Part shown: piece after piece, positions 1-6,322 of the stretch
How the letters are laid out: each line of letters begins with the position of its first letter
Numbering within the stretch: position 1 is the stretch's first letter
DNA from: an uncultured Sporosarcina sp.
GTDB taxonomy: Bacteria > Bacillota > Bacilli > Bacillales_A > Planococcaceae
DNA length: 53,585 nucleotides
NCBI GenBank assembly: GCA_947644645.1
Contig: CANSAF010000013.1
Location: 1 to 53,585, forward strand
Direction of reading: 5' to 3'
Translations under genes and position numbers: made by a program
The notes under the pieces: model-generated
What the model saw: only the letters and a program-made list of their open reading frames with translations
The model's database searches: none
Told to the model about the DNA's origin: nothing

Positions 1-70
1 AGATTAATGGCTTCTTGGATTTATTTTATCCCCCACAAACATTTTACTCATACACCTTTTTCGACATTTT

Positions 71-385
71 TCAACTAAATACTTTTAAACCAACTGCCCC
101 ACCGATGATAAATGTCAGGAATAGTAATCTCTTCCAATTTGCTTCTTCTTTGAAAAACAGTATGCCAATTAAAACAGCACCTGCCGCACCGAGTCCTGTC
201 CATACCGCATATGCCGTTCCCATTGGAATTTCACGCATCGCCATCGATAAAAAGATAAAACCGAATGAAAACGTGATGACAATTAAACTTAAACGAGCAA
301 GCGACCTTTTTTGTAAATAAAGATTAATGCTTAAAACACCAAAAATTTCACCTAAACTTGCGATAACAAGATAAATCCAAGCCAT
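71..385 (-). CDS. ykkD: SMR family exporter subunit, YkkD-like
   Basis: Small multidrug resistance (SMR) protein of 104 residues with four predicted membrane helices, the family's usual length. The conserved membrane glutamate (Glu13, in SLGEIFGV) and the loop PMGTAYAVWTGLGAAGAVLIG are typical of the YkkD half of YkkC/YkkD pairs. Such proteins work as dimers at the cytoplasmic membrane and exchange protons for guanidinium or cationic drugs; which substrate applies here is not visible. The start codon directly follows the stop of the upstream partner, so the two are translated from one mRNA. No guanidine riboswitch is present upstream, so regulation may differ from B. subtilis ykkCD. Confidence 0.9.
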   Translation of the reverse strand: MAWIYLVIASLGEIFGVLSINLYLQKRSLARLSLIVITFSFGFIFLSMAMREIPMGTAYAVWTGLGAAGAVLIGILFFKEEANWKRLLFLTFIIGGAVGLKVFS

Positions 386-712
386 TTAAACATCTCCCGC
401 CTTCTCATTCGTTGTCATTTTAATCCCAATCACGCCTATGATGATGAATAAAACAAAAATTCCTTGAAGAATTGAAAATGATGTATGAAAAATCACGACG
501 TCAATCAAAACAATCGCAGCAGCGCCTGAACCTGTAAAAACCGCGTAAACCGTTCCAGAAGGCAGTTTTTCACAAGCTTTTATAATGAAATAAAAACTAA
601 ATACAATCATGACAATCGTTCCAGTCCATTGCCAAAATCCTTCTGCATAACGTAAACCAATCACCCAAAATATTTCCACAATCGCAGCAAATAAAACATA
701 AAGCCAGCCCAC
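386..712 (-). CDS. ykkC: SMR family exporter subunit, YkkC-like
   Basis: Second SMR subunit, 108 residues from the chosen start, four predicted helices, with membrane glutamate in AAIVEIFWVIGL and the loop LPSGTVYAVFTGSGAAA. It resembles YkkC and should form the hetero-oligomeric exporter with the adjacent YkkD-like protein. An ATG at 763 would add 17 residues, but it has no ribosome binding site. A GTG at 712 is preceded by GGAAAGGGG (722-730) at good spacing and gives the N-terminus expected for YkkC, so I use it. The gene is divergent from the ABC ATPase at 837, with only about 120 bases between them. Confidence 0.88.
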   Translation of the reverse strand: MGWLYVLFAAIVEIFWVIGLRYAEGFWQWTGTIVMIVFSFYFIIKACEKLPSGTVYAVFTGSGAAAIVLIDVVIFHTSFSILQGIFVLFIIIGVIGIKMTTNEKAGDV

Positions 713-836
713 AGACAAAATCCCCTTTCCGACATTTATCCATAGCGTATCAAAGATTGCCATCGAAATAATAAACTTTAACTTTATCTAAAGATTCTGT
801 ACACTTAAATTAAATACAAAAAAGGAAGTGACTCTG

Positions 837-1622
837 TTGAACAATATTGTATCGATGAAAGATGTATCGTTCATTCGCAATCAGCAAGAAATTTTAAAAG
901 ATATCCAATTTACGATTGAAAAAGGTCAGCATTGGGGCATTCTTGGGTTAAATGGTTCCGGAAAAACATCGCTTTTAAATATGATTAACGGCTATCATTT
1001 TCCGAGTACGGGAGAGATTTCTGTGCTTGGCAATCCATTTGGTAAAACAAATTTACCTGAGCTGCGTAAAAAAATTGGTTTTGTCAGTAGTGCCATTGAT
1101 CGCTTTTCAGATATCGTCAATCAAGAAAGCGTACTGCGCGTTGTCATAAGCGGTAAGTTTGCTTCATTTGGCATTTATGAAAAAATTACTGATGAAGATT
1201 GGGACCGAGCAGCGGCATTATTAAAAAAATTACGTTTAAGCTATTTAAGCAAAAAACCTTTTCATCTTTTATCACAAGGTGAACAAAGAAGAGTATTAAT
1301 CGCTCGTTCTTTAATGAGCAATCCTAAACTATTAATCTTCGATGAACCTTGTTCCGGCTTAGATATTTTATCTCGTGAAGAATTATTACAATTAATTCCT
1401 GAAATTACGCAAGAAGACTGTCATATTTTATATGTCACGCATCATATCGAAGAACTTGTGGAAGAAATTTCTCATGTTTTGCTGTTGAAAGATGGAGAAA
1501 TTGTTGCTGCGGGTCCAAAACAAGAAGTTCTGACGGATGAACTCCTGTCGGAAACTTTTAAAATTCCATTGAAAATTCGTTGGGAAGCGGGGCGTCCTTC
1601 ATTATCAATCATTAAAAGCTAA
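837..1622 (+). CDS. ABC transporter ATP-binding protein, YlmA-like
   Basis: Single ABC ATPase of 261 residues with Walker A GLNGSGKTS, signature LSQGEQRR, Walker B LLIFDEPCSGLD and H-loop YVTHH. Overall it resembles B. subtilis YlmA and ModF-type orphan ATPases, for which the transported substrate is unknown. No permease lies beside it; the next gene is a lipid kinase 15 bases downstream on the same strand, so the two are probably co-transcribed. A GTG at 828 is possible, but it overlaps the AAAGGAAG ribosome binding site. The TTG at 837 sits 8 bases after that site and is preferred. Confidence 0.85.
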   Translation: MNNIVSMKDVSFIRNQQEILKDIQFTIEKGQHWGILGLNGSGKTSLLNMINGYHFPSTGEISVLGNPFGKTNLPELRKKIGFVSSAIDRFSDIVNQESVLRVVISGKFASFGIYEKITDEDWDRAAALLKKLRLSYLSKKPFHLLSQGEQRRVLIARSLMSNPKLLIFDEPCSGLDILSREELLQLIPEITQEDCHILYVTHHIEELVEEISHVLLLKDGEIVAAGPKQEVLTDELLSETFKIPLKIRWEAGRPSLSIIKS

Positions 1623-1637
1623 TTATGGGGTGAGTTT

Positions 1638-2537
1638 ATGTTGCTTGTCGTGATTAACTTGGGAGCTGGAAATGGGAAAGGACTCACTTACTGGAAGAAA
1701 ATTGAAAAGCGGTTGAACGAAAGAAAAATCACCTATAAAACTTTTATCGGCACATCAGAAAAAGAAACGAGAGAATTCTTACAAAATAGCATTTCAACGC
1801 AATCCATTCATGCGATTGCTGTGATTGGCGGAGATGGCACCATTAGTTCTGTTTTACAAGATATTGCCGAAACAAATATTCCTTTGGCGATTTTCCCTGC
1901 CGGTTCAGGAAATGATACAGCAAGAATGTTTCAACTAACGAATGATCCAGATATTTTTGTCGATAAAATATGCGTTGGTGAAATTTTACATATCGATTTA
2001 CTTCAAGTAAATCAACGTTTTGGAATTACAGTTGCGGGGATTGGCATTGATACTGTCATTAGTGAAACTGTGAACAACGCAAGTTATAAAACCTTTTTCA
2101 ATAAAATAAAACTCGGTTCTCTTGCTTATATTTTCGGTGTTTTTCAAGTCGCCTTCACTTACCAAGCTTTAAAAATGACGATAACGATTCATCAACAAAC
2201 AAAAACCATCGATCAAACATGGCTTCTTGCAGCTGGCAATACAAAATCTTACGGCGGCGGCTTAAAAATTTGTCCTTCGGCTAATCCGATTGACGGACAA
2301 TTAAGCATTACTATTTTTCACAGTTTGCCACGTTTCAAGGCCTTACTTCAAATATTCCCGGCTTTATTAACCGGGAAAAAAGTGCAGAAATTCGGCGTTT
2401 CCTATTTACAAGGTACAGAAATTTGGATTAAGACAGATGAACCTGTTTCTGCCATTTTAGACGGTGAAGTCGTCGCAAAGACCCCTCTTCATATTAAAGT
2501 TCGGCCAAAGGCTTTACCGCTTCTTGTAACAAAATAA
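1638..2537 (+). CDS. Diacylglycerol/lipid kinase family protein (DagK/YegS/BmrU type)
   Basis: 299 residues, normal for the family. The nucleotide-binding signature VIGGDGTISSVL is followed by LAIFPAGSGNDTAR, the hallmark of the diacylglycerol kinase catalytic domain (about residues 1-130), and then by the beta-rich C-terminal domain. These enzymes phosphorylate diacylglycerol, sphingoid bases or undecaprenol-like lipids at the membrane. Bacillales carry several paralogues (DgkB/YerQ, YtlR, BmrU), and I cannot tell which this is. Ribosome binding site GGGGTGAG precedes the ATG. Its last 44 bases overlap a small convergent gene on the other strand. Confidence 0.85.
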   Translation: MLLVVINLGAGNGKGLTYWKKIEKRLNERKITYKTFIGTSEKETREFLQNSISTQSIHAIAVIGGDGTISSVLQDIAETNIPLAIFPAGSGNDTARMFQLTNDPDIFVDKICVGEILHIDLLQVNQRFGITVAGIGIDTVISETVNNASYKTFFNKIKLGSLAYIFGVFQVAFTYQALKMTITIHQQTKTIDQTWLLAAGNTKSYGGGLKICPSANPIDGQLSITIFHSLPRFKALLQIFPALLTGKKVQKFGVSYLQGTEIWIKTDEPVSAILDGEVVAKTPLHIKVRPKALPLLVTK

Positions 2538-2661
2538 ATAAATCTGATTCATTGACAAGATCTTCGCCTGAATCATATTTTTTTAGAAATAAATAACCAA
2601 TAACGGAAAATAAAATAATGACAATGAAAATAAACACAGACTGTAACCATCTTTTTCGCAT
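2494..2661 (-). CDS. Small single-span membrane protein, unknown function
   Basis: Predicted 55-residue protein: a basic N-terminus (MRKRW), one strongly hydrophobic helix (about residues 7-26) and an acidic tail. The ATG at 2661 has a good GGAGGG site 7 bases upstream; an in-frame upstream start at 2694 lacks one. It overlaps the lipid kinase 3' end by 44 bases tail to tail. I do not recognise the family. Support is the ribosome binding site and the membrane-protein-like composition only, so it could be spurious. Confidence 0.45.
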   Translation of the reverse strand: MRKRWLQSVFIFIVIILFSVIGYLFLKKYDSGEDLVNESDLFILLQEAVKPLAEL

Positions 2662-2696
2662 TTCTTTTCCCTCCGCTACTCGTTGATTGGTCATCC

Positions 2697-2732
2697 GTTG
2701 TCTAGAAAACTTTTTAGTATTTTCTAGACAAC
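2697..2732. repeat. 13-bp perfect inverted repeat
   Basis: GTTGTCTAGAAAA at 2697-2709 is matched exactly by its reverse complement at 2720-2732, with a 10-base loop. It lies just downstream of phnA and could be its terminator, but neither strand has a U-tract after the stem. The TCTAGA core recurs in two other hairpins of this window (23062-23089 and 40771-40810). Confidence 0.75.
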
Positions 2733-2743
2733 TAGCGACTATT

Positions 2744-3082
2744 TTATAATTTCTTCACAAATTGCGTTTTTAATTGCATCGCACCAATACCATCAATTTT
2801 ACAATCGATATCATGGTCTCCGTCAACAAGACGAATCCCTTTGACTTTTGTACCTTTTTTAACGACCAATGAACTGCCTTTTACTTTTAAATCTTTAATA
2901 ACAGTCACAGAATCCCCATCAACAAGGACATTCCCATTCGCGTCTTTATATACTTTCTCTTCTTCTTGTTCTGCTTCCGATTCTAACGTCCACTCATGTG
3001 CACATTCTGGACAAACGAATAAATTGCCATCTTCATACGTATATTCTGATTGGCATTTCGGACAATTTGGATATCCACTCAT
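2744..3082 (-). CDS. phnA: PhnA/YjdM family zinc-ribbon protein
   Basis: 112 residues. An N-terminal zinc ribbon with two CxxC pairs (CPKC about residues 7-10 and CPEC about 24-27) is followed by an acidic linker and the conserved core [21 protein letters not shown] with a [16 protein letters not shown] repeat-like strand. This is the full PhnA (YjdM) family architecture. Despite the historical name 'alkylphosphonate utilisation protein', the biochemical role is unsettled and no phosphonate genes lie nearby. It appears to be a single-gene unit. Confidence 0.92.
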   Translation of the reverse strand: MSGYPNCPKCQSEYTYEDGNLFVCPECAHEWTLESEAEQEEEKVYKDANGNVLVDGDSVTVIKDLKVKGSSLVVKKGTKVKGIRLVDGDHDIDCKIDGIGAMQLKTQFVKKL

Positions 3083-3148
3083 CTAAACTCGCTCCTTTAA
3101 TATTCATCCCTTCAAGTATAAGCCAGTTCGACAAAGAATGCCTCTTTC

Positions 3149-3658
3149 TTATTTGTTTTCACGATTTTCAAGGCTTAATAATTGTTTTTTCATCGATAAT
3201 CCTGCTCGAAAACCGCCCAATTTCCCGTCTTTTGTAATGACGCGATGACAAGGAACGACAATTAATACTGGATTCGCACCAATTGCGCTACCAACCGCCC
3301 GAACAGCTTTTAAATTGCCAAGTTTTTCAGCAACATCTGTGTAAGACCATGTTTCCCCGTAAGGAATTTCTTGAAGGATTGCCCATATTTTTCGTTGAAA
3401 TTCTGTGCCATAGAGATCGAGCGGCAAGTGAAATCCTTGTCGTTCTCCCTCCAAATATGCTTTCAATTCCGTATAATAAGTTTGTAAATATGTATCACTT
3501 TCTATTAACTGCGCCATCGGCAAATATTTCGCAGCCCAATTTTCAAGTTCTTCAAAAGGCGCATGAGGAGTGCCTATATAACAAAGTCCATTCTCCGTTG
3601 CAGCGATATATAGTTGCCAATCACCATACGTTAGTTGTCCCCACCAAATTTTCTGCAT
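3149..3658 (-). CDS. ogt: Methylated-DNA--[protein]-cysteine S-methyltransferase
   Basis: 169-residue suicide DNA repair protein that transfers methyl groups from O6-methylguanine (and O4-methylthymine) to its own cysteine. The active-site PCHRV motif lies at about residues 136-140, followed by the asparagine-hinge/helix segment GKLGGFRAG; AVGSAIGANPV precedes it. The N-terminal half carries the Ogt-type domain with GFHLPLDLYGTEFQRKIW. Length and motifs fit Ogt/AdaB rather than the regulatory Ada protein, because no AraC or zinc domain is fused. Standalone gene, with no sign of an adaptive-response operon. Confidence 0.93.
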   Translation of the reverse strand: MQKIWWGQLTYGDWQLYIAATENGLCYIGTPHAPFEELENWAAKYLPMAQLIESDTYLQTYYTELKAYLEGERQGFHLPLDLYGTEFQRKIWAILQEIPYGETWSYTDVAEKLGNLKAVRAVGSAIGANPVLIVVPCHRVITKDGKLGGFRAGLSMKKQLLSLENRENK

Positions 3659-3708
3659 AAAATCTACTCCTCCAATCCATTTATGACTAGTTTACATGAT
3701 AACGAGCG

Positions 3709-3762
3709 TTTTTCAGTGCTTTGGTGATGATTTTCAGTGCTTTCCAGGTATTTTTCAGTGCC
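3709..3762. repeat. Three direct copies of TTTTCAGTGC in the ogt-metI gap
   Basis: Three copies of TTTTCAGTGC lie about 20 bases apart between ogt and the S-box leader. The stretch 3659-3923 otherwise holds no convincing gene. A 65-codon ORF runs across it, but with no ribosome binding site and unnatural composition. A TATAAA at 3889-3894 may be the -10 of the metI promoter; its -35 is unclear. Confidence 0.6.
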
Positions 3763-3923
3763 TTGAATTCAAGTTAAACACAAATGACCCTGAGTGGAAG
3801 GAATTCCTCGAAATAGCCCAAATAAAACAATTTCATGATCACCCTCTTCACCAAATCCCCTTGTTTATTTTTTCCGTTTATGTTACTGTATAAAAAATCA
3901 ACATTTTAAAACAATTCAATATT

Positions 3924-4086
3924 TTCTTATCAAGAGAGACGGAGGGATTTGGCCCTGTGAAGTCTCAGCAACCAACCAATTTGGTACGGTGCTAATTCCA
4001 ATAGATGTCGATGAACATCTTAAAGATAAGAAGACGAACTCGATGATTACTGAGGCGCTCTTCTTATAGAGGCCTCTTTTTTTATT
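3924..4086 (+). promoter_or_regulatory. SAM-I (S-box) riboswitch with terminator, upstream of metI
   Basis: Classic S-box: P1 strands TTCTTATC (3924-3931) and GATAAGAA (4025-4032) enclose the conserved AGAGAGACGGAGGGA, GGCCC..GAAGTCTCAGCAACC and GGTGCTAATTCC segments. A terminator follows (GAGGC..GCCTC then T8, about 4052-4086). The terminator's 5' half contains TTCTTAT (4061-4067), a copy of the P1 5' strand, so it can pair with 4026-4032 as the anti-terminator. SAM binding stabilises P1 and therefore terminates transcription; low SAM lets metI be transcribed. Confidence 0.96.
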
Positions 4087-4133
4087 GCAAATAAAAGACC
4101 TCACTATATGAAAAATAGAAAGGGAGATTTTTT

Positions 4134-5267
4134 ATGACAAACAAAAAAATTGCAACACAACTCGTTCAACTAGGAAACCGTAGTGATGAAAAAACAGGTG
4201 CTGTGAGCGCGCCAATTTATTTATCAACAGCTTACGAACATAAAGGAATTGGTCAATCAACAGGTTATGATTACGCTCGGACAAAAAATCCGACACGTTC
4301 TTTATTGGAAGACGGCATTGCCCAATTAGAAAATGGCGATGCAGGTTTTGCCTGTAGTTCCGGTATGGCTGCCATTCAGCTTGTGTTATCGTTATTTCGT
4401 TCAGGTGACCATTTAATCGTTCCCGAAGATATTTACGGCGGTACATACCGTTTATTAGATTATTATGCTGATTTTTACGGCGTTAAGACGACCTATATTG
4501 ATTTTTCAAATGTGGAGGCAGTTACAGCCCAAATTACAGATCAAACAAAAGCTATTTTCATAGAAACACCTACGAATCCACTTATGGAGACGATTGATTT
4601 AACTGTCTATGCAGATTTAGCAAATAAACATGATTTGCTTTTCATTGTGGATAATACATTTTTAACACCTTATTTCCAAAAACCATTAGACTACGGCGCA
4701 CATATCGTTCTCCATAGTGCGACAAAATATATCGGCGGGCATAATGATGTACTAGCTGGTTTAGTTGTTGCAAAGGGAGAACAATTATGCGAGCAACTTT
4801 TTACAAATCATAATGCAATTGGCGCAACTTTATCGCCGCAAGATGCTTGGCTCATCATTCGCGGGTTAAAAACTTTACATTTACGGATGAAGCAGCATGA
4901 TGAAAATGCGAAAAAAATCGTCACTTATTTAAAAGACGAACCACTTGTCCAAGATGTACTTTACGCAGGTGTAGGTGGCATGCTGTCATTTCGTTTACAA
5001 AAAAGCGAATGGATTGACCCTTTCCTGCAAAATTTAAAGTTGATTACTTTTGCAGAAAGTCTCGGCGGCGTGGAAAGTTTTATTACGTATCCTGCTACAC
5101 AAACACATGCAGAAATTCCTGAAGAAGAAAGAACGAAACGCGGCGTGTGTAATAAACTGCTGCGCTTCTCAGTCGGCGTTGAAGACTGCGATGACTTAAT
5201 CGATGATTTAAAGCAAGTATTTGCCGTTTTGAAAAACCGCACCCAAAAGCTAAGTTCGAGCTTTTAG
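4134..5267 (+). CDS. metI: Cystathionine gamma-synthase / O-acyl-homoserine sulfhydrylase-like enzyme (MetI)
   Basis: 377-residue PLP enzyme of the Cys/Met metabolism family. The PLP lysine is K198 in HSATKYIGGH; SSGMAA (75-80), YGGTYRL and ETPTNP are also present. Bacillus MetI makes cystathionine from O-acetylhomoserine and cysteine and can also use sulfide to make homocysteine directly. Strong ribosome binding site AAGGGAG. It is controlled by the S-box just upstream. In B. subtilis metI is followed by metC (cystathionine beta-lyase), which is absent here, so either direct sulfhydrylation or a distant lyase (see 37555-38754) is needed. The last codons lie inside an inverted repeat. Confidence 0.93.
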   Translation: MTNKKIATQLVQLGNRSDEKTGAVSAPIYLSTAYEHKGIGQSTGYDYARTKNPTRSLLEDGIAQLENGDAGFACSSGMAAIQLVLSLFRSGDHLIVPEDIYGGTYRLLDYYADFYGVKTTYIDFSNVEAVTAQITDQTKAIFIETPTNPLMETIDLTVYADLANKHDLLFIVDNTFLTPYFQKPLDYGAHIVLHSATKYIGGHNDVLAGLVVAKGEQLCEQLFTNHNAIGATLSPQDAWLIIRGLKTLHLRMKQHDENAKKIVTYLKDEPLVQDVLYAGVGGMLSFRLQKSEWIDPFLQNLKLITFAESLGGVESFITYPATQTHAEIPEEERTKRGVCNKLLRFSVGVEDCDDLIDDLKQVFAVLKNRTQKLSSSF

Positions 5268-5347
5268 GTGCGCGCCGCGACTTTGAGCGCGCGGCGATGA
5301 TATGATTTTCAAGTTTTTGCGACTTGCCGTGCAAGTTCGCTCCGCAA
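5239..5347 (+). repeat. GC-rich multi-hairpin element at the metI 3' end
   Basis: Three stem-loops in tandem. A: GCACCCAAAAGCT (5239-5251) pairs with 5259-5271, spanning the metI stop. B: CGCCGCG (5273-5279) pairs with CGCGGCG (5290-5296). C: TTGCG+ACTTG (5317-5326) pairs with CAAGT (5332-5336) and CGCAA (5343-5347). Local GC is far above the surroundings, and no T-tract follows. It is not a standard terminator and may be a degenerate interspersed repeat. Confidence 0.6.
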
Positions 5348-5358
5348 CCAGTCAACAC

Positions 5359-5394
5359 AAAAAAAGCAATCCAATCGACAAACTGGATTGCTTT
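5359..5394 (-). terminator. Terminator of the flavin reductase gene
   Basis: AAAGCAATCCA / TGGATTGCTTT stem with a 10-base loop; on the minus strand it is followed by seven T. It lies 7 bases past the stop of the gene at 5401-5895 and may also serve metI from the other side. Confidence 0.85.
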
Positions 5395-5400
5395 CAATGA

Positions 5401-5895
5401 TTAAGCTTTCGTATAAAATGTTTCAGGAATTGCCCCGATTGTACGGTTATGATAAAGAAGTGGCGTTTTATCACTATTATCAATTTCTAAAACTTCACCA
5501 ATCATAATCGTATGGTCGCCTGCTTCAACACGATTATGAACTTTACATTGAAGTGTCGCAAGTGTATCTTTCAATACTGGTAATTCTAAAGAAGACTTTT
5601 CCCATTCGCATTGACCGAAACGATCTGGTACGCGGCTTGCAAATAAATTACAAAGTTCAGCTTGATCAGATGCTAAAATATTAACCGAAAAACGGTCTAC
5701 CTTTAAAAATTCATCATATGTACCGACTCGCTTATCAATTGACCATAAAATAAGCAAAGGATCCAATGATACAGACGCGAAAGAATTCACTGTTAATCCC
5801 ATCGGTTCATTATTTTCATTATAAGCTGTCACAACTGTTACACCTGTAGGATAATTTCCCAATGCTTTTTTAAAATTTTCTATTTTTTTATCCAT
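5401..5895 (-). CDS. Flavin reductase-like domain protein
   Basis: 164 residues of the flavin reductase-like (HpaC/DIM6 type, FMN-binding split-barrel) family: NYPTGVTVVTA, GLTVNSFASVSLDPLLI and FSVNILASDQ are the recognisable blocks, and GDHTIMIGEV lies near the end. Members reduce free flavin with NAD(P)H for a partner monooxygenase, or bind FMN themselves; no partner is adjacent. Three ATGs compete, and the one at 5895 has GGAGG 8 bases upstream, so I choose it over 5913 and 5901. Single-gene unit facing away from the second S-box. The location between two methionine transcription units may hint at sulfur metabolism, which is inference only. Confidence 0.82.
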   Translation of the reverse strand: MDKKIENFKKALGNYPTGVTVVTAYNENNEPMGLTVNSFASVSLDPLLILWSIDKRVGTYDEFLKVDRFSVNILASDQAELCNLFASRVPDRFGQCEWEKSSLELPVLKDTLATLQCKVHNRVEAGDHTIMIGEVLEIDNSDKTPLLYHNRTIGAIPETFYTKA

Positions 5896-5973
5896 TATCA
5901 TAACCTCCATCATTCTCTTTCAAGTATAGCGTACACGAAATTCAGCTTATTGTGTCAACAATCTGCTTACAAA

Positions 5974-5995
5974 GTGAAATTTAATACTATTTCAC
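5974..5995. promoter_or_regulatory. Inverted repeat GTGAAAT-N8-ATTTCAC, possible operator
   Basis: 7-bp perfect arms (5974-5980 and 5989-5995) between the flavin reductase start and the yitJ promoter. The centre spacing differs from the Rex site. The binding protein is unknown. Confidence 0.35.
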
Positions 5996-6058
5996 AAGCA
6001 TGAAAGAGTAATCCTATTGATATAATCGGATAAAAAATAAAATATTTTCTAAAAACAG

Positions 6059-6087
6059 TTGCAATTACAATTTCATTGATATATGAT
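6059..6087 (+). promoter_or_regulatory. SigmaA promoter of the yitJ-metE S-box transcript
   Basis: TTGCAA (6059-6064), 17-base spacer, TATGAT (6082-6087), about 40 bases upstream of the S-box aptamer. The groESL promoter in this window uses the same two hexamers with the same spacing. Confidence 0.75.
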
Positions 6088-6127
6088 AATAATCAATCAA
6101 GAAGAAACACCAACAACTTAAATATTT

Positions 6128-6296
6128 TTCTTATCTAGAGAGGTATAGGGACTGGCCCGATGACACCTCAGCAACCGGCGATTTAAAGTACGGTGCTAAT
6201 TCCAGCAAGTCAAACAAATGACTTGGCAGATAAGGAGCGAACTCATAACGTCAAGAGTTCCCTACCTTTTCAGCGAAAGGTTGGGAACTCTTTTTG
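6128..6296 (+). promoter_or_regulatory. SAM-I (S-box) riboswitch with terminator, upstream of yitJ-metE
   Basis: Second S-box: P1 CTTATCT (6130-6136) pairs with AGATAAG (6228-6234); the conserved AGAGAGGTATAGGGACTGGC, CCTCAGCAACC and GGTGCTAATTCCAGC segments are present. The terminator is a long stem AAGAGTTCCC..GGGAACTCTT (6253-6262 / 6283-6292) with an inner ACCTTT/AAAGGT extension and a T-run. It should switch off yitJ and metE when SAM is plentiful. Confidence 0.96.
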
Positions 6297-6322
6297 ATTG
6301 AACAGAAAGGAGTCAGTAAACT

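Noticed and set aside
1-70. Partial gene at the left window edge
   Set aside because: No frame with recognisable protein content; too short to call.
712-837. Guanidine-I (ykkC) riboswitch upstream of the ykkC-like gene
   Set aside because: Only about 120 bases separate the two divergent genes, and none of the conserved riboswitch segments is present.
3696-3893. 65-codon open frame across the ogt-metI gap
   Set aside because: No ribosome binding site; it consists of the TTTTCAGTGC repeats and promoter-like sequence, so it is an accidental frame.
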